From positions 124,001-188,000 of the forward strand of contig JBGANS010000005.1 in assembly GCA_044222195.1 (NCBI GenBank): a stretch of DNA of 64,000 nucleotides, given 5' to 3'. The stretch is from JAHBXE01 sp044222195 (GTDB taxonomy: Bacteria > Planctomycetota > Phycisphaerae > Phycisphaerales > UBA1924). Within the stretch, counting starts at the first letter, position 1. Every line of letters starts with the position of its first letter. This document shows positions 35,943 through 45,564 of this stretch, piece by piece. Under the pieces are notes generated by a model. That model was not told the DNA's origin. It ran no database searches and worked only from the letters and a program-made list of their open reading frames with translations. A program made the position numbers and the translations under genes.

Positions 35943-36064
35943 ACTCCTCGCATGCGAACAGCCGCATGGCGGCAGACATCATCGTATGGATGGGCCGCGG
36001 CAATGTACCAGAACCTGTTTGGTCCGTGGTCGGCCCGAACCCGCCCCATCGATTATCCGCTCAA

Positions 36065-36086
36065 CCCATGAGCCCGGTTTCATGGG
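36065..36086. other. small perfect stem-loop upstream of the double glycosyltransferase
   Basis: CCCATGA and TCATGGG pair exactly around an 8-base loop in the 177-base divergent space between 35942 and 36120. There is no T run. It may be an operator or a leader structure; significance is uncertain because it is short. Confidence 0.25.
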
Positions 36087-36119
36087 CTTTCGCATAGACC
36101 AGCACGCTAAACTGGCCTG

Positions 36120-38450
36120 TTGATCGACGAGGGAGCACACCATAGGAGTCTTTCGGGGCGGGAGCTTCGTCCGGGTGCCGCGGCGGGCGTGGCCGCCTGG
36201 CGCGTACGAGTGGTCATTCCATACCACAGCCGACCAGCCGAAGTTCGCGCTCTCCTGACCGACCTGGCCACGGTGAGCCAGGATGGGGGCCGCGTGTCGA
36301 TCTCGGTGCTTGTGGTGGATAACGCATCCGACACCTCCGGGGCTGAACCTGTCCCGTTTCGCGTGCCGGGAATCGAGTGTCGGACCCTTCGTCTGCCGGA
36401 GAACCGGGGTGGAAGCGGAGGATTCAGCCATGGAATGCAGGCATGGCTCGAAGGCGGCGTGCGGGGCGACACGCACGAGCTCCTCTGGCTGTTGGATAGC
36501 GATGTACGGCTCGATGCAGAGTGCCTCACGCCATTGGTAGATGCCCTCGATCGGCATCCCGAACTGGCCGGAGTCGGATCCATGCTGGCCGATCCGGATA
36601 CGGGTGTCGTCTTTGAGGGCGGCGGAGACGTGGACTCAAAAAACGGAGAGCTGGTTCAGGTCCTGCCGCGGGATTGGCAGAAGCGTCGACTCATACCCGC
36701 GGCATACGTCGCCGCGTGCAGCCTGCTCGTGCGCCGAACGGCCGTCGAGGCGGCGGGCGTTATGCGGGATCTGTTCATCAGCGGCGACGACGTTGAGTGG
36801 TGCTGCCGCGTCCGGCGGGTGACCGGGTTGGGCTTCGCGGCGGTGCCGGCGTCGGTCGCGTTTCATCCTCAGCCGGACAAAATGCGCACGTGGGGCAGGT
36901 ATTACGCAGCCAGGAACGCACTCATCGTGATGGACGCCGCGGGAGTGACGAGCCGGCGTGCGAAGTTCAGGCGGGCGATGCGGGAGGTGGGCCGGGCCAC
37001 GTGTCAGGTCCTGGTCGGAAGGGACGACCTCGCCTCGCTGCACTTGAAAGGTTTGCGAGATTCAGGCCGGCCCGGCCCCGCAGCCCAGGACGTCGTCAAG
37101 TTCGAGGCGTGGCGCCCCATCGGAGAGCTCCCAAGCGCACTTCGCGAAGCCGTCGCCGCGGTTCGGGGCCGCGTCATGGTGCAGCGAGGCGTCGTGTCGG
37201 ATGTCGAGGGGTTGGTCAAGACGTTGAACCTGGTGTGCGTCGCGCCGGACATCGAAGCCCCGTGCGCCAAGCCGCTGGGGCGAATCGAATCGGCGGGCCG
37301 GATTGCCTCTCGGCTGGTCCGGCGGTCGAAGTATGGTGTGGCGGTGGTGTCGGCGCGGGGGAGAGCGGACGATTGGCTGGCGGCCAGGCTGTTGATCAGT
37401 GTTGACGAGCGGGCGGGGGGCTTTGCCGTCCGCAAGATCGGGCGTGCCCAGCGGGCGGTACAGCTTCTGCGCGCGGCGGCCCGGGGTTTCACGCTCGCGG
37501 CGCACGCCGCGCTCGCCGGCCAACGGACGGTGGATGTGCCGGACGGCCAGGCCGCGGAACACAGCGGCGTACCTCGGCGACCCACGCTGTCCATCGTGGT
37601 GCTGAGTTTCAACCGGTGGCCGGCCTTGAAACGCACACTCACGCGGCTCGCGCGCGATCCGGCGACCCATGGCGCCGAGCTGATTGTTGTGGACAACGGG
37701 TCGACGGACGGCACGCCGGGAAAGGTCGCCGCCGAGTTTCCTTCGGCTCGCGTGATCGCCCTCAAGACGAACGTGGGCATCGGCGCATTCAACGAGGGCG
37801 TTCTCGCGTCGGCGGGTGAGGCGGTGCTGATCCTTGATGACGATGCGTGGCCGGATGAGGGCGTTGTGGAACAGGCGTTGGACCTGCTTGCCCGTCGGCC
37901 AGACGTCGGCGCGGTCAGCCTGAAGCCCGTACATCCCGAGTCGCGAGCCAGCGAGTGGGCCTTTGCCGACGGCGTCGCGCCCACAGACCGCTGGCCCGTG
38001 ATGGGATGCGGAAATCTCGTGCGGCGGACGGCGTGGGACCGTGTCGGCGGGTACGAGCCCGCGTTCTTTCTGTACCGCAACGATGTGGACCTGGCGCTGA
38101 AGCTGCTCGGGAGCGGGCACAGGGTGTACTTCGACCCCGCGTGGGTGGTGTGGCACGAAACCAGCGCCGGCGCCGGCGGTCGCAAGTCGGCGCGGTGGTT
38201 TGAACTGGCGTCGCGAAACTGGGTGTGGCTCTGCCGCAGGCACGGGGCGGGATGGACCAGGTGGAAAGCGATGCTCGCGGGATGGCTGTGGGCGCACCGT
38301 CAGGCAGGGCTCTCGATCGGCAATCACATGGCCGTGGCGCGGGGCGTCGGTTCCGGCCTGGTCGGCACGCGTGCGCCTCTGCCCCGGGGCACCCGCCGCG
38401 GCTCCATGCAGGCGTTCCTGCAGGTCCGGATGAACCGATCGGCCTCGTGA
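36120..38450 (+). CDS. two-domain family 2 glycosyltransferase
   Basis: Two GT2 catalytic domains lie in one chain. The N-terminal one (VRVVIPYHSRPAEV, LVVDNASD, LDSDVRLDAE, DDVEWCCRV) looks like galactofuranosyl or rhamnosyltransferases, and the C-terminal one (LSIVVLSFNRWPALKRTL, VVDNGSTDGT, ILDDDAWPDE, YRNDVDLALKLL) is similar. The linker of about 130 residues has no clear motif. The first usable start in frame is a TTG at 36120, after a stop at 36108; a later start is possible, since no Shine-Dalgarno is clear. It could add two sugars in sequence. Confidence 0.8.
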   Translation: MIDEGAHHRSLSGRELRPGAAAGVAAWRVRVVIPYHSRPAEVRALLTDLATVSQDGGRVSISVLVVDNASDTSGAEPVPFRVPGIECRTLRLPENRGGSGGFSHGMQAWLEGGVRGDTHELLWLLDSDVRLDAECLTPLVDALDRHPELAGVGSMLADPDTGVVFEGGGDVDSKNGELVQVLPRDWQKRRLIPAAYVAACSLLVRRTAVEAAGVMRDLFISGDDVEWCCRVRRVTGLGFAAVPASVAFHPQPDKMRTWGRYYAARNALIVMDAAGVTSRRAKFRRAMREVGRATCQVLVGRDDLASLHLKGLRDSGRPGPAAQDVVKFEAWRPIGELPSALREAVAAVRGRVMVQRGVVSDVEGLVKTLNLVCVAPDIEAPCAKPLGRIESAGRIASRLVRRSKYGVAVVSARGRADDWLAARLLISVDERAGGFAVRKIGRAQRAVQLLRAAARGFTLAAHAALAGQRTVDVPDGQAAEHSGVPRRPTLSIVVLSFNRWPALKRTLTRLARDPATHGAELIVVDNGSTDGTPGKVAAEFPSARVIALKTNVGIGAFNEGVLASAGEAVLILDDDAWPDEGVVEQALDLLARRPDVGAVSLKPVHPESRASEWAFADGVAPTDRWPVMGCGNLVRRTAWDRVGGYEPAFFLYRNDVDLALKLLGSGHRVYFDPAWVVWHETSAGAGGRKSARWFELASRNWVWLCRRHGAGWTRWKAMLAGWLWAHRQAGLSIGNHMAVARGVGSGLVGTRAPLPRGTRRGSMQAFLQVRMNRSAS

Positions 38451-38469
38451 CCGGACCCGGGGCGCGAAG

Positions 38470-38973
38470 CTAGTCAGCCACAAACATGGCCAGCATCGAT
38501 CGCCACTCCCCGTAGCGATACGGGATCGTGTGCGTCGTATGCAGCGCCTTGATCCGCTCGTGCATCCGTTCGGCGAGGTCATGCTGCCACGCCTGCGCGG
38601 AACGATCGCAGAAGTACACCCGGCAGCCGAGCGGCTTGATCTTGTGAACTCCGCAAAGATGCCCAACCTGAAACGGGCAGTCACCCCGAGCGAGGGCGCC
38701 GCGAAGCGAACCGATCGTCAATGGTGGATGCGACCCATCGAGCCGAGCCATCGTGTAAGCCACTTCAAGCCCGGTGACGTACAGGCGATGGCCCGCGGCT
38801 TCAAACTTGCAACACCGGCCCGAGGCCCAGCACGAGGGGCCGCGTGCCGCAATCGCGGCGGCAAGATCCGAGTAGATCGACTCAAGGAGCGAAGCAACAT
38901 CCGGAGCCTGCGCGGCGGCGAGCCACGCAGCGACAGGCGAGAACGGGCCGGATGGGTCATCGAGATGGGTCAC
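38470..38973 (-). CDS. YkgJ-type Cys-cluster protein (1)
   Basis: The 167-residue protein has the YkgJ/UPF0153 pattern: CWASGRCC, then CPF, LCGVH and KPLGCRVYFC. The cysteine cluster is thought to bind zinc or iron; no activity is known. It overlaps the next upstream YkgJ protein by 17 bases, and both are coupled to the phosphatase gene. Confidence 0.75.
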   Translation of the reverse strand: MTHLDDPSGPFSPVAAWLAAAQAPDVASLLESIYSDLAAAIAARGPSCWASGRCCKFEAAGHRLYVTGLEVAYTMARLDGSHPPLTIGSLRGALARGDCPFQVGHLCGVHKIKPLGCRVYFCDRSAQAWQHDLAERMHERIKALHTTHTIPYRYGEWRSMLAMFVAD

Positions 38974-39451
38974 GCGGCGTCCGATCGCGTTGAATGCGGA
39001 TCTTCTCCGGCGGGATCAACGGTCCCTCATCGATACCTGGGCAGGTGCGCTTGGCTTGTTCCCAGGTTCGACGGCTGGCGATGATCGAAGGCCAGAAAGG
39101 CCAGGTCCGGCACTGTTCGGGCCGGTCCTCATACACACCGCAGACGGCCTTTCCCGGAACAGTCTCGCGATCGAGGAAGACGCAATCGAGGCCGTGTGGC
39201 GTGGGCTTCTCGGTCAGCGATCGGCCGAAGACTGTTTGACGTGTGTAGTCGCGTACGAAGGCTTCGGTGGTGACCCGCAGGCGAGCCGCGAGTGTCGCAA
39301 CTTCCTGGTCGCTGACGTTGACATAGCCCTCCGGCCCTGTGCAGCAGTTGCCGCACATCGTGCACCGGAAGCGAAGGCCCGGCTTGTCCGACCCGCCGTT
39401 GGGCTCTTCAAACCAGTCCCGACCGGGGGATTGGCGCGACTGGTAGCTCAT
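38957..39451 (-). CDS. YkgJ-type Cys-cluster protein (2)
   Basis: This is a second, only distantly related YkgJ protein of 164 residues with CTMCGNCCTG and YEDRPEQCRTWPFW. It begins in an ATGA overlap with the SpoIIE phosphatase stop and overlaps the first YkgJ gene at its end. The tandem YkgJ pair behind a signalling phosphatase is unusual. Confidence 0.78.
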   Translation of the reverse strand: MSYQSRQSPGRDWFEEPNGGSDKPGLRFRCTMCGNCCTGPEGYVNVSDQEVATLAARLRVTTEAFVRDYTRQTVFGRSLTEKPTPHGLDCVFLDRETVPGKAVCGVYEDRPEQCRTWPFWPSIIASRRTWEQAKRTCPGIDEGPLIPPEKIRIQRDRTPRDPSR

Positions 39452-40818
39452 GAGGCGCGGATGCGGGAGGGATTGCCGGACGTCTTGACCGTGACCGTGG
39501 GCACGCCCGTATATCGGATGGCCACGAGGGTCTGGTCATCGGCCCGGCTCATGGTGCCGGTGTGCTTGAACAGGGCGCCGTGGACGGAATCGACGACGCA
39601 GTCGGGAGCGCCGGAACAATGGTCGAGGGCGTCGCGCAGTCGCGCCTCGCCGAACATCGTTCGTGCCCCGTCAAAGGCCTCGGTAATGCCGTCGGTATAG
39701 AGAATGAGCGTGTCATTGGGGCGGAGGTCGATGGTTTCGCAGGTGATCTCGTACGGATCGAACACGCCGAGCGGGAGCGCGCCCTGATCGTCGAGGATCC
39801 GCACCTGCCCCGTCTGCCCGCTCTTGATCAGGGGCGGGTTGTGGCCGCTGCGGGCGTAGCGGATGCGGGCGTTGCGGGGGTCGTAGATGCCGAGGAAGGC
39901 GGTGATGAACGTGCCCTCGATTCCCGCGGCGAAGAGGCGGGTGTTGGCCCACCGCAGCACGGCGTCGGGTTCGGTGGTCTCGCCGCTGTACGAGTGGAGA
40001 ATGCCGTGAAACATGGCCATGACGGTGGCCGCCGCCGCGCCGTGCCCCGAAACGTCGGCGATGATGACCCCCCACGTGCCGTCGGGGAACTTCAGGAAGT
40101 CAAAGTAGTCCCCACCGGCCTGGTCGCTGGTGAGATAACTGGTGGCGATTTCGAGGCCAGGGATGTCCGGCGTCTGGCTGGGGAGGAGCGACCGCTGGAC
40201 GCGGGCGACTTCTTCGAACTGCTGCTTGAGGGCCGCGTTGAGCTTGCGGACCTCTTCGACCAGGATGAGGCGTGTGTTGTTGCCGCCGGCGAGGTTGGCG
40301 ACCAGCACTCCCTGTTCGAGTTCGTCGACCGTGAAGGCGTACGGGTCCTTTCGGAACTGGATGTTCCAATAGCGCGGCTCGCCCTCGTCGTACAGCGGCA
40401 TGACGCAGGCGCTGCCCATGCCGGCCAGGCGGTTGCCCAGCACGCGGTCGTTGCGCAGGTTCAACTCGTGGATGATCTGTGGGCGCTTCAGGGCAACGCA
40501 CTCCCCCAGGAACCCGCCCGAGTGAACGGGAATGAGCTCGCGCTTGCGCCAGTGTTCGACGCTGGCAGGGGCGATGTTGGCCGCCCGGATGCTCTCGAGA
40601 TTGAACTCTCGTGTGATGCGGTACGGGGGCGGTGTGGACTCCGGCAGGTCCTTGGTCGACAAACTGATCATGTAGTCCATCGGCCGGAGCACCCAGTAGT
40701 GCTCGGCGAACGCGCTGAAGACCTGCAGGGGAGTGACCGCCGTGCTGATCTCGCGGACCATGGTCAGCAGCGTTCGGATGCGGGCGTTGTCAGAAAGGTC
40801 CACGAACTTCACCCGCAA
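39448..40818 (-). CDS. SpoIIE/PP2C-type phosphatase
   Basis: The C-terminal half is a PP2C-like serine phosphatase of the RsbU/SpoIIE type: AGGDYFDFL, IIADVSGHGAAAA, LILYTDGITEAFD and RADDQTLVA hold the metal-binding aspartates. The N-terminal 190 residues (LRPMDYMISLSTKDLP, VHSGGFLGECVALKRP) look like a GAF-type sensory domain, followed by a coiled linker KLNAALKQQFEEVARVQRSLLP. Such proteins dephosphorylate anti-sigma antagonists. No partner kinase or STAS protein is visible nearby. It is the first gene of the unit with the YkgJ pair. Confidence 0.85.
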   Translation of the reverse strand: MRVKFVDLSDNARIRTLLTMVREISTAVTPLQVFSAFAEHYWVLRPMDYMISLSTKDLPESTPPPYRITREFNLESIRAANIAPASVEHWRKRELIPVHSGGFLGECVALKRPQIIHELNLRNDRVLGNRLAGMGSACVMPLYDEGEPRYWNIQFRKDPYAFTVDELEQGVLVANLAGGNNTRLILVEEVRKLNAALKQQFEEVARVQRSLLPSQTPDIPGLEIATSYLTSDQAGGDYFDFLKFPDGTWGVIIADVSGHGAAAATVMAMFHGILHSYSGETTEPDAVLRWANTRLFAAGIEGTFITAFLGIYDPRNARIRYARSGHNPPLIKSGQTGQVRILDDQGALPLGVFDPYEITCETIDLRPNDTLILYTDGITEAFDGARTMFGEARLRDALDHCSGAPDCVVDSVHGALFKHTGTMSRADDQTLVAIRYTGVPTVTVKTSGNPSRIRAS

Positions 40819-40845
40819 TGGTAGCGGTGGGGGATCGACCGAAAC

Positions 40846-41457
40846 TCAGTGCCGGCACGCTTTCTCCACCGCCTCGCGGCGCTTGGCGGCGTCGGAAAGC
40901 GAACGGTCGGCGTCGGCCAGGGTCCGCTCCCGGGCGGCGGGGTCGGCCAGAAGCGAAACATTCACCAGGACGTTCCAGCGCGAGGAGCGGGCGCTCGACT
41001 CGGCGAGAACGGCGGCGATCGCGAGATCGCTGTGGAGGTGCGGGTTGGTCATCGGGGCCAGTTTCTCGCAGAGACGGAGAAGGTCATCACATGCCGCGAT
41101 AGCGGCCATGGGAATCTGAATGGCCGCCTGAATCGCGGCGGGCAGTTCGGCGCGCCGGCGAACGTCGAGTTCCGGGAGCTTCATCAACTCGTTGACGAGC
41201 GAGTAGGCGTGCGCATCCTCTTCGCCGAGTTCAACGAGAACGGACTGCAACCGAGTGAGCGAGGTGCTCGCGGACTGAAGCCCGTCCTGATGAGTCGAAA
41301 GGGACTTCTTGCCGAGGGAGTACGCGACAACCATGTGGGCCAGTGCCGCGGCCAAAGCGCCCGAAGAGCAGGCCACCGCCCCGCCGCCCGGAGATGGGGT
41401 CCTTGCGGCGACGCTCGAGAGCAGCTCTGAGAAACGAAGCGAAGCGAGGGTGGTCAT
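40846..41457 (-). CDS. formiminotransferase-cyclodeaminase-like protein
   Basis: The 203-residue all-helical protein resembles the cyclodeaminase half of FTCD: TPSPGGGAVACSSGALAAALAHMVVAYSLGK near the start and IPMAAIAACDDLLRL in the middle. In bacteria this domain occurs alone and closes 5-formimino-THF to methenyl-THF or has an unknown role. No histidine or glycine degradation gene is next to it. The start MTTLASLRFSELL fits the family start; the 319 codons open upstream are shadow of the amidase gene. Confidence 0.8.
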   Translation of the reverse strand: MTTLASLRFSELLSSVAARTPSPGGGAVACSSGALAAALAHMVVAYSLGKKSLSTHQDGLQSASTSLTRLQSVLVELGEEDAHAYSLVNELMKLPELDVRRRAELPAAIQAAIQIPMAAIAACDDLLRLCEKLAPMTNPHLHSDLAIAAVLAESSARSSRWNVLVNVSLLADPAARERTLADADRSLSDAAKRREAVEKACRH

Positions 41458-41520
41458 GGCGAGAGGGTACCCGCGGACGCCCCGCCCCGGTTTGGAGTGC
41501 GATGTGCTAGTGTTCACGGC

Positions 41521-42507
41521 ATGAGGTTGGTCATTTTCCTTCTCTGCGGGCTCCTGAGTGGATGCGCTTCGCCGCGTCCCGGAGACCCACTCACCCGTCG
41601 TGGTGACGAGATCATGATCTGCGGTCAGCTCTTTCACACGGGGGCGCCGGTGGTCTTGTGGACCGATCCGGGCGGGTACGACGCGTACCGTGTGGAACGG
41701 CGCTTCGTCCCGCTGGACCAGGCGGATTGGAAGTCGAGCAGCAAGACGCTCGAAACGCCAAACCGGTACGGCCTGCGCGAAGGCGTGCTGACGCCGGACG
41801 AGCGAGAGCGCGTCCGCGGTGGAGGGTGGGACCTCGACCTGCTCCAGCGCCACGTCGACCAGTTCGTGATTCACTACGACGTGGCAGGTACCAGTCGTTC
41901 CTGCTTCCGCGTGCTCCACGATGTGCGGGACTTGTCTGTCCACTTCATGCTCGACATCGACGGCACGATCTACCAGACGCTGGATGTCAAAGAGCGCGCG
42001 TGGCACGCGACCGTGTCCAACGACCGCTCCGTCGGCATCGAAATCGCAAACATCGGGGCGTACCCGCCGGGGAAAGACGGCGTGCTCAAGTCGTGGTACG
42101 CCACCGACGACTTTGGACGAACGGTGATCACGCTCCCCGCGCACGCGGGCGATGGAGGCGTGCGCACGCCGGGATTTGTCGGCGAGCCGGCGCGGCCGGG
42201 GCCGATTGAAGGCAGGATCCAGGGCGCGACGCTGGTCATGTACGACCTCACGCCCCAGCAATACGAATCTCTGGCCAGACTTACGGCGACGCTCTGCACC
42301 GCTCTGCCGCGGATCCGCTGCGACTACCCGCGCGGCGTGGATGGCACGCTGATCACGGAGAAGCTGCCCGACGCGGAGCTCGCCGCGTACAGCGGCCTGC
42401 TCGGGCACTTTCACATTCAGTCCAACAAGATCGATCCCGGCCCGGCATTCCAGTGGGAAGCGCTGGTCGAGAAGGCCAGGTCATTGATGCGGCCCCGCCG
42501 GCCGTAG
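41521..42507 (+). CDS. N-acetylmuramoyl-L-alanine amidase lipoprotein
   Basis: The start MRLVIFLLCGLLSGCAS gives a lipoprotein signal (LSGC, Cys15). The Amidase_2 domain has FVIHYDVAGTSRSC, HFMLDIDGTIYQTLD, ERAWHATVSNDRSVGIEIANIG and a late CDYPRGVDGTL, with the zinc histidines at VIHYD and AWHAT and later in the protein. It cuts the amide between MurNAc and the peptide, probably in cell wall recycling. It is divergent from the cyclodeaminase gene with 63 bases between. Confidence 0.85.
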   Translation: MRLVIFLLCGLLSGCASPRPGDPLTRRGDEIMICGQLFHTGAPVVLWTDPGGYDAYRVERRFVPLDQADWKSSSKTLETPNRYGLREGVLTPDERERVRGGGWDLDLLQRHVDQFVIHYDVAGTSRSCFRVLHDVRDLSVHFMLDIDGTIYQTLDVKERAWHATVSNDRSVGIEIANIGAYPPGKDGVLKSWYATDDFGRTVITLPAHAGDGGVRTPGFVGEPARPGPIEGRIQGATLVMYDLTPQQYESLARLTATLCTALPRIRCDYPRGVDGTLITEKLPDAELAAYSGLLGHFHIQSNKIDPGPAFQWEALVEKARSLMRPRRP

Positions 42508-42644
42508 GAGATCGGGAATCTTTCGTGTCCCGGCCGCGCAATCCGCACACGCGCCCGGGCATGCACGTTGTGTGATGTATCATGGCCGGGAACGGGCCCG
42601 ACGGGGTTGCGGGCCGCCGATGGAAGGGTCGAGGGCTTTTCCGG

Positions 42645-43598
42645 ATGGATGTTGACGGCCAAAACGGCAGTGCAGTGCACCCGGCACGGATGGCGCTGAC
42701 CAGTGCGCGCCGGCTGCTCCAGGCGACGCGGTCCGGCTTCCGGCGGTACCCGCGTGCGCTGTATGAATCGGTTCGCTACCCGTTCGCACACCGCTTGCCG
42801 CGCTCAATCAGGATCGATTCGGGCCCGGCGACCATGGAACACCTGCCGCTGGCGGCCATGTGGCTGGGACATGCAACCGTGCTGGTCCGCATGTGCGGCG
42901 TGAATGTGCTGATGGACCCCGTGTTCTCCAGCCGCATCGGTGTGAACGTGGGCGGCGTGACCATCGGCCTGCCCCGGCTTTCACCGGTGCCGGTCGATCC
43001 CGCGCTTCTTCCCGAAATTGACCTGATCCTGATCTCGCACGCGCACTTTGACCATCTCGACAGGCCCACGCTGCGGCGAATGGTCTCCGGCCGGACGACG
43101 GTGGTCACGGCCAGGCGGACCAGGCGGCTGATCCCAACCGGCTTTGGCCGGGTGATGGAGCTGGACTGGGGCCAGGACATGGTGTTCCGCGGCCTGCGGA
43201 TCGAAGCAGTCCAGCCGGCGCACTGGGGCGCACGCACGGCGCTCGACCGGCGCCGCGGGTACAACAGCTACGTGGTGCGTGAGGACAAGGACCGGCACGG
43301 CGTGCTGCTCACGGGCGATACCGCGCTCACCGATGCATTCGAATCGCTCGACGACCTGACTCTCGCCGTGTTCGGGATCGGCAGCTACGAACCGTGGGAG
43401 CACGCCCACGCCACGCCCGAACAGGCGTGGAAGATGTTCTCCGGGTGTGGCGCGTCCAGACTGCTTCCCGTCCACCATTCAACATTTCCGCTTGGTGACG
43501 AGGGCGAGGGAGAGCCGATGCGACGGCTCCTTGAAGCCGCCGGAAGCGAAGCCGACCGGATCATCGTCGCGCCGGCCGGCGCGGTGTGGGCCGCCTGA
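42645..43598 (+). CDS. metallo-beta-lactamase-fold hydrolase (UlaG/NAPE-PLD-like)
   Basis: The metal-binding motif ISHAHFDHLD (His132, His134, Asp136, His137) and later HSSYVVR-like YNSYVV, GDTAL and PVHHSTF fit the UlaG and NAPE-hydrolysing phospholipase D branch. The start was set at ATG 42645 behind GAGGG; ATG 42582 is also in frame but has no ribosome site. The preceding sequence TMEHLPLAAMWLGHATVLVRMCG places the first strand as in family members. The substrate is unknown. Confidence 0.8.
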   Translation: MDVDGQNGSAVHPARMALTSARRLLQATRSGFRRYPRALYESVRYPFAHRLPRSIRIDSGPATMEHLPLAAMWLGHATVLVRMCGVNVLMDPVFSSRIGVNVGGVTIGLPRLSPVPVDPALLPEIDLILISHAHFDHLDRPTLRRMVSGRTTVVTARRTRRLIPTGFGRVMELDWGQDMVFRGLRIEAVQPAHWGARTALDRRRGYNSYVVREDKDRHGVLLTGDTALTDAFESLDDLTLAVFGIGSYEPWEHAHATPEQAWKMFSGCGASRLLPVHHSTFPLGDEGEGEPMRRLLEAAGSEADRIIVAPAGAVWAA

Positions 43599-43607
43599 GC
43601 AGAACTC

Positions 43608-45059
43608 TTACAGGATCGGCGTGAACAGCCGCGCGACGTTCTCGGCCGCGCGACGGAGAAGCGGCCGCCGTTTCCAATCGTCGGCGAAGATCTCCGTTGA
43701 GTCCGACATGTACTGCACCTGGAGCATGCGGAGCACGCTGGCCTGGTCCGTGTCGTAGATGAACACCGAGACCTCGTAGTTGAGGAAGAAGCTGCGTACG
43801 TCGAGGTTGGTCGACCCGATCATCCCGACGTCGGCGTCTACCGTCAGCGTCTTGGCGTGGAGCAGGCCGTTCCGGTAGCGGAAGATGCGCACGCCCGCCT
43901 CGAGCAGATCGATGAAGTGGGCCCGGCCGGCCGCGCCGACAAGAAACCCGTCGGATCGTTCGGGAACGACAACCGTGGTGCGCACGCCGCGGAGCGCGGC
44001 GGCGATGAGCGCCTCTTTCGTCGGTTCATCCGGGGCAAAGTACGGCGTGGTCATGACCAGCTCTTCGCGAGCGGCGAAGAGCGTGGTGACCAGGGCGTCT
44101 CGCACCGTGTGCGGGCCCGAGCCGGGGCCTGAGGGCACAACCTGCACGATGGAACCGGAGTCAGGGATCGGCAAGTCCGGGAGCACATCCTCCATCCGCT
44201 CGCCGAGCTTTTCACCACTCTCGATCTCCCAGTCGCGGAGGAAGACGATTTCCAGCGCCTGGGCCGCGGGCCCCGCGATTCGCACGGTGGCGTCGATCCA
44301 GGGCCCGACGCGGATGAGCGGGCGGTAGCCGAAAGATGAGTCGGTGATGTTCTGGCTGCCGGTGTAGGCGACCCACCCGTCGATCACGGCGATCTTGCGG
44401 TGGTTGCGGACGTCGATGCGCGCCAGGAACATGCGCAGGGGATTGACGGGCAGAGCCTCCGCGAACTTCACGCCGGCTTTCTCCAATCGAGCGCGAAGCC
44501 GGCTCCGGATGAACCGCTTGCTGCCGACGCCATCGACCAGCACGCGGCAGGTCACGCCCCTCGCCGCCGCGCGTTCAAGCGCCTCGACCACTCGCTCTCC
44601 GGCGCCGCGGTCCATCCAGATGTAATAGAGCATGTGGACGCGGGACTTCGCGGCGTCGATGTCTCGGATGAGGGCGTCGATCATGTGCTCCGCGTCGGCG
44701 AGGACCGCGAGGGCGTTGCCGCGGAGCGGGGGCATATCGCCGACGATGGAGGCGACGTTGGCCACCGGCCGGTATTCGGCGCACTCATCCGTCCAATCCT
44801 GGCTCCCGCCGCGCCAGAACACCGCGGCCCGCTGGGCGTAGTCGGCGGTGAGGCGCTGGTACTCGGCAACACGCCACCGGCCGAGGCGAACCTCGCCGAC
44901 GAACGCGTATGCGAAGACGCCGACAAAGGGCACCGGCACCGTGAGCGCCACAAGCCACGCGAGCGTCACGGGGACGGCGCGCCGGCTCATCAGGAGGTGC
45001 AGGCCGAGCACAACGCGAAGCAGGGCATCGGTTACGACAAGGACCGTCCAGACGCTCAT
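43608..45059 (-). CDS. cls: cardiolipin synthase (phospholipase D family)
   Basis: Two N-terminal membrane helices (SVWTVLVVTDALLRVVLGL and VTLAWLVALTVPVPFVGVFAYAF) are followed by two HKD motifs, NHRKIAVIDGWVAYTGSQN and HAKTLTVDADVGMIGSTN, as in ClsA-type enzymes that join two phosphatidylglycerols. The length of 483 matches ClsA. The start MSVWTVL was preferred to an upstream codon in a basic, non-hydrophobic stretch. It lies 46 bases after mntR. Confidence 0.9.
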   Translation of the reverse strand: MSVWTVLVVTDALLRVVLGLHLLMSRRAVPVTLAWLVALTVPVPFVGVFAYAFVGEVRLGRWRVAEYQRLTADYAQRAAVFWRGGSQDWTDECAEYRPVANVASIVGDMPPLRGNALAVLADAEHMIDALIRDIDAAKSRVHMLYYIWMDRGAGERVVEALERAAARGVTCRVLVDGVGSKRFIRSRLRARLEKAGVKFAEALPVNPLRMFLARIDVRNHRKIAVIDGWVAYTGSQNITDSSFGYRPLIRVGPWIDATVRIAGPAAQALEIVFLRDWEIESGEKLGERMEDVLPDLPIPDSGSIVQVVPSGPGSGPHTVRDALVTTLFAAREELVMTTPYFAPDEPTKEALIAAALRGVRTTVVVPERSDGFLVGAAGRAHFIDLLEAGVRIFRYRNGLLHAKTLTVDADVGMIGSTNLDVRSFFLNYEVSVFIYDTDQASVLRMLQVQYMSDSTEIFADDWKRRPLLRRAAENVARLFTPIL

Positions 45060-45105
45060 GACGGCAACTTTCGCGAGAGGGAGGGATGCGTGCTCGAAGC
45101 GGACA

Positions 45106-45564
45106 TCACGCGTAGCCGGCCGGGCCCGCCTCGGATTCTCTCGCCCTGCCCGTGGCCTTCTGCATCGCGCGAATCGTGGCATCGCTCACGTGGTGCTCGA
45201 TCCCTTCGGAATCGATCTCGGCCTGGCGTTCGGGCACGCCGATGGCCTTGAGGAACCCCAGCACGACCTCGTGCCGCTTGCGGATCTTCGCGGCGAGCCG
45301 TCGACCCGCGGGGGTCAGTTCCACCGGCTTGTACGGATGGGCCACGACCAGCCCTACCTTGGCGCTCGAAAGGCGCCGGATGATCCGCGTGACAGTGACA
45401 TGACTGACGCCCATGAGCCGGGATAGATCTCGGACCCGTGCCTCGCCACGTTCGGCCTGGATCTGCATGATCGCTTCGACATAATCCTCGGCCGTCTCGT
45501 CGCGGTGTGCGGCACGGGTCGTGCGGAAACGGGCGGACTGGTCGGTCGCAGATTTCGTCGCCAC
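45106..45564 (-). CDS. mntR: MntR/DtxR-family metal-dependent repressor
   Basis: The 152-residue protein has a winged helix (GEARVRDLSRLMGVSHVTVTRIIRRLSS), the ETAEDYVEAIMQIQ start and a dimerisation/metal half with KRHEVVLGFLKAIGVPERQAEIDSEGIEHHVS, matching MntR-type DtxR proteins. It should bind Mn2+ or Fe2+ and regulate metal transporters; the metal P-type ATPase upstream is a likely target. I saw no clear operator in the 130-base space before it. Confidence 0.85.
   Translation of the reverse strand: MATKSATDQSARFRTTRAAHRDETAEDYVEAIMQIQAERGEARVRDLSRLMGVSHVTVTRIIRRLSSAKVGLVVAHPYKPVELTPAGRRLAAKIRKRHEVVLGFLKAIGVPERQAEIDSEGIEHHVSDATIRAMQKATGRARESEAGPAGYA

Noticed and set aside
33564..36071. 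835-codon open frame on the + strand
   Set aside because: It is antisense to both cyclophilin-domain proteins, which have recognisable domains in the minus frame.
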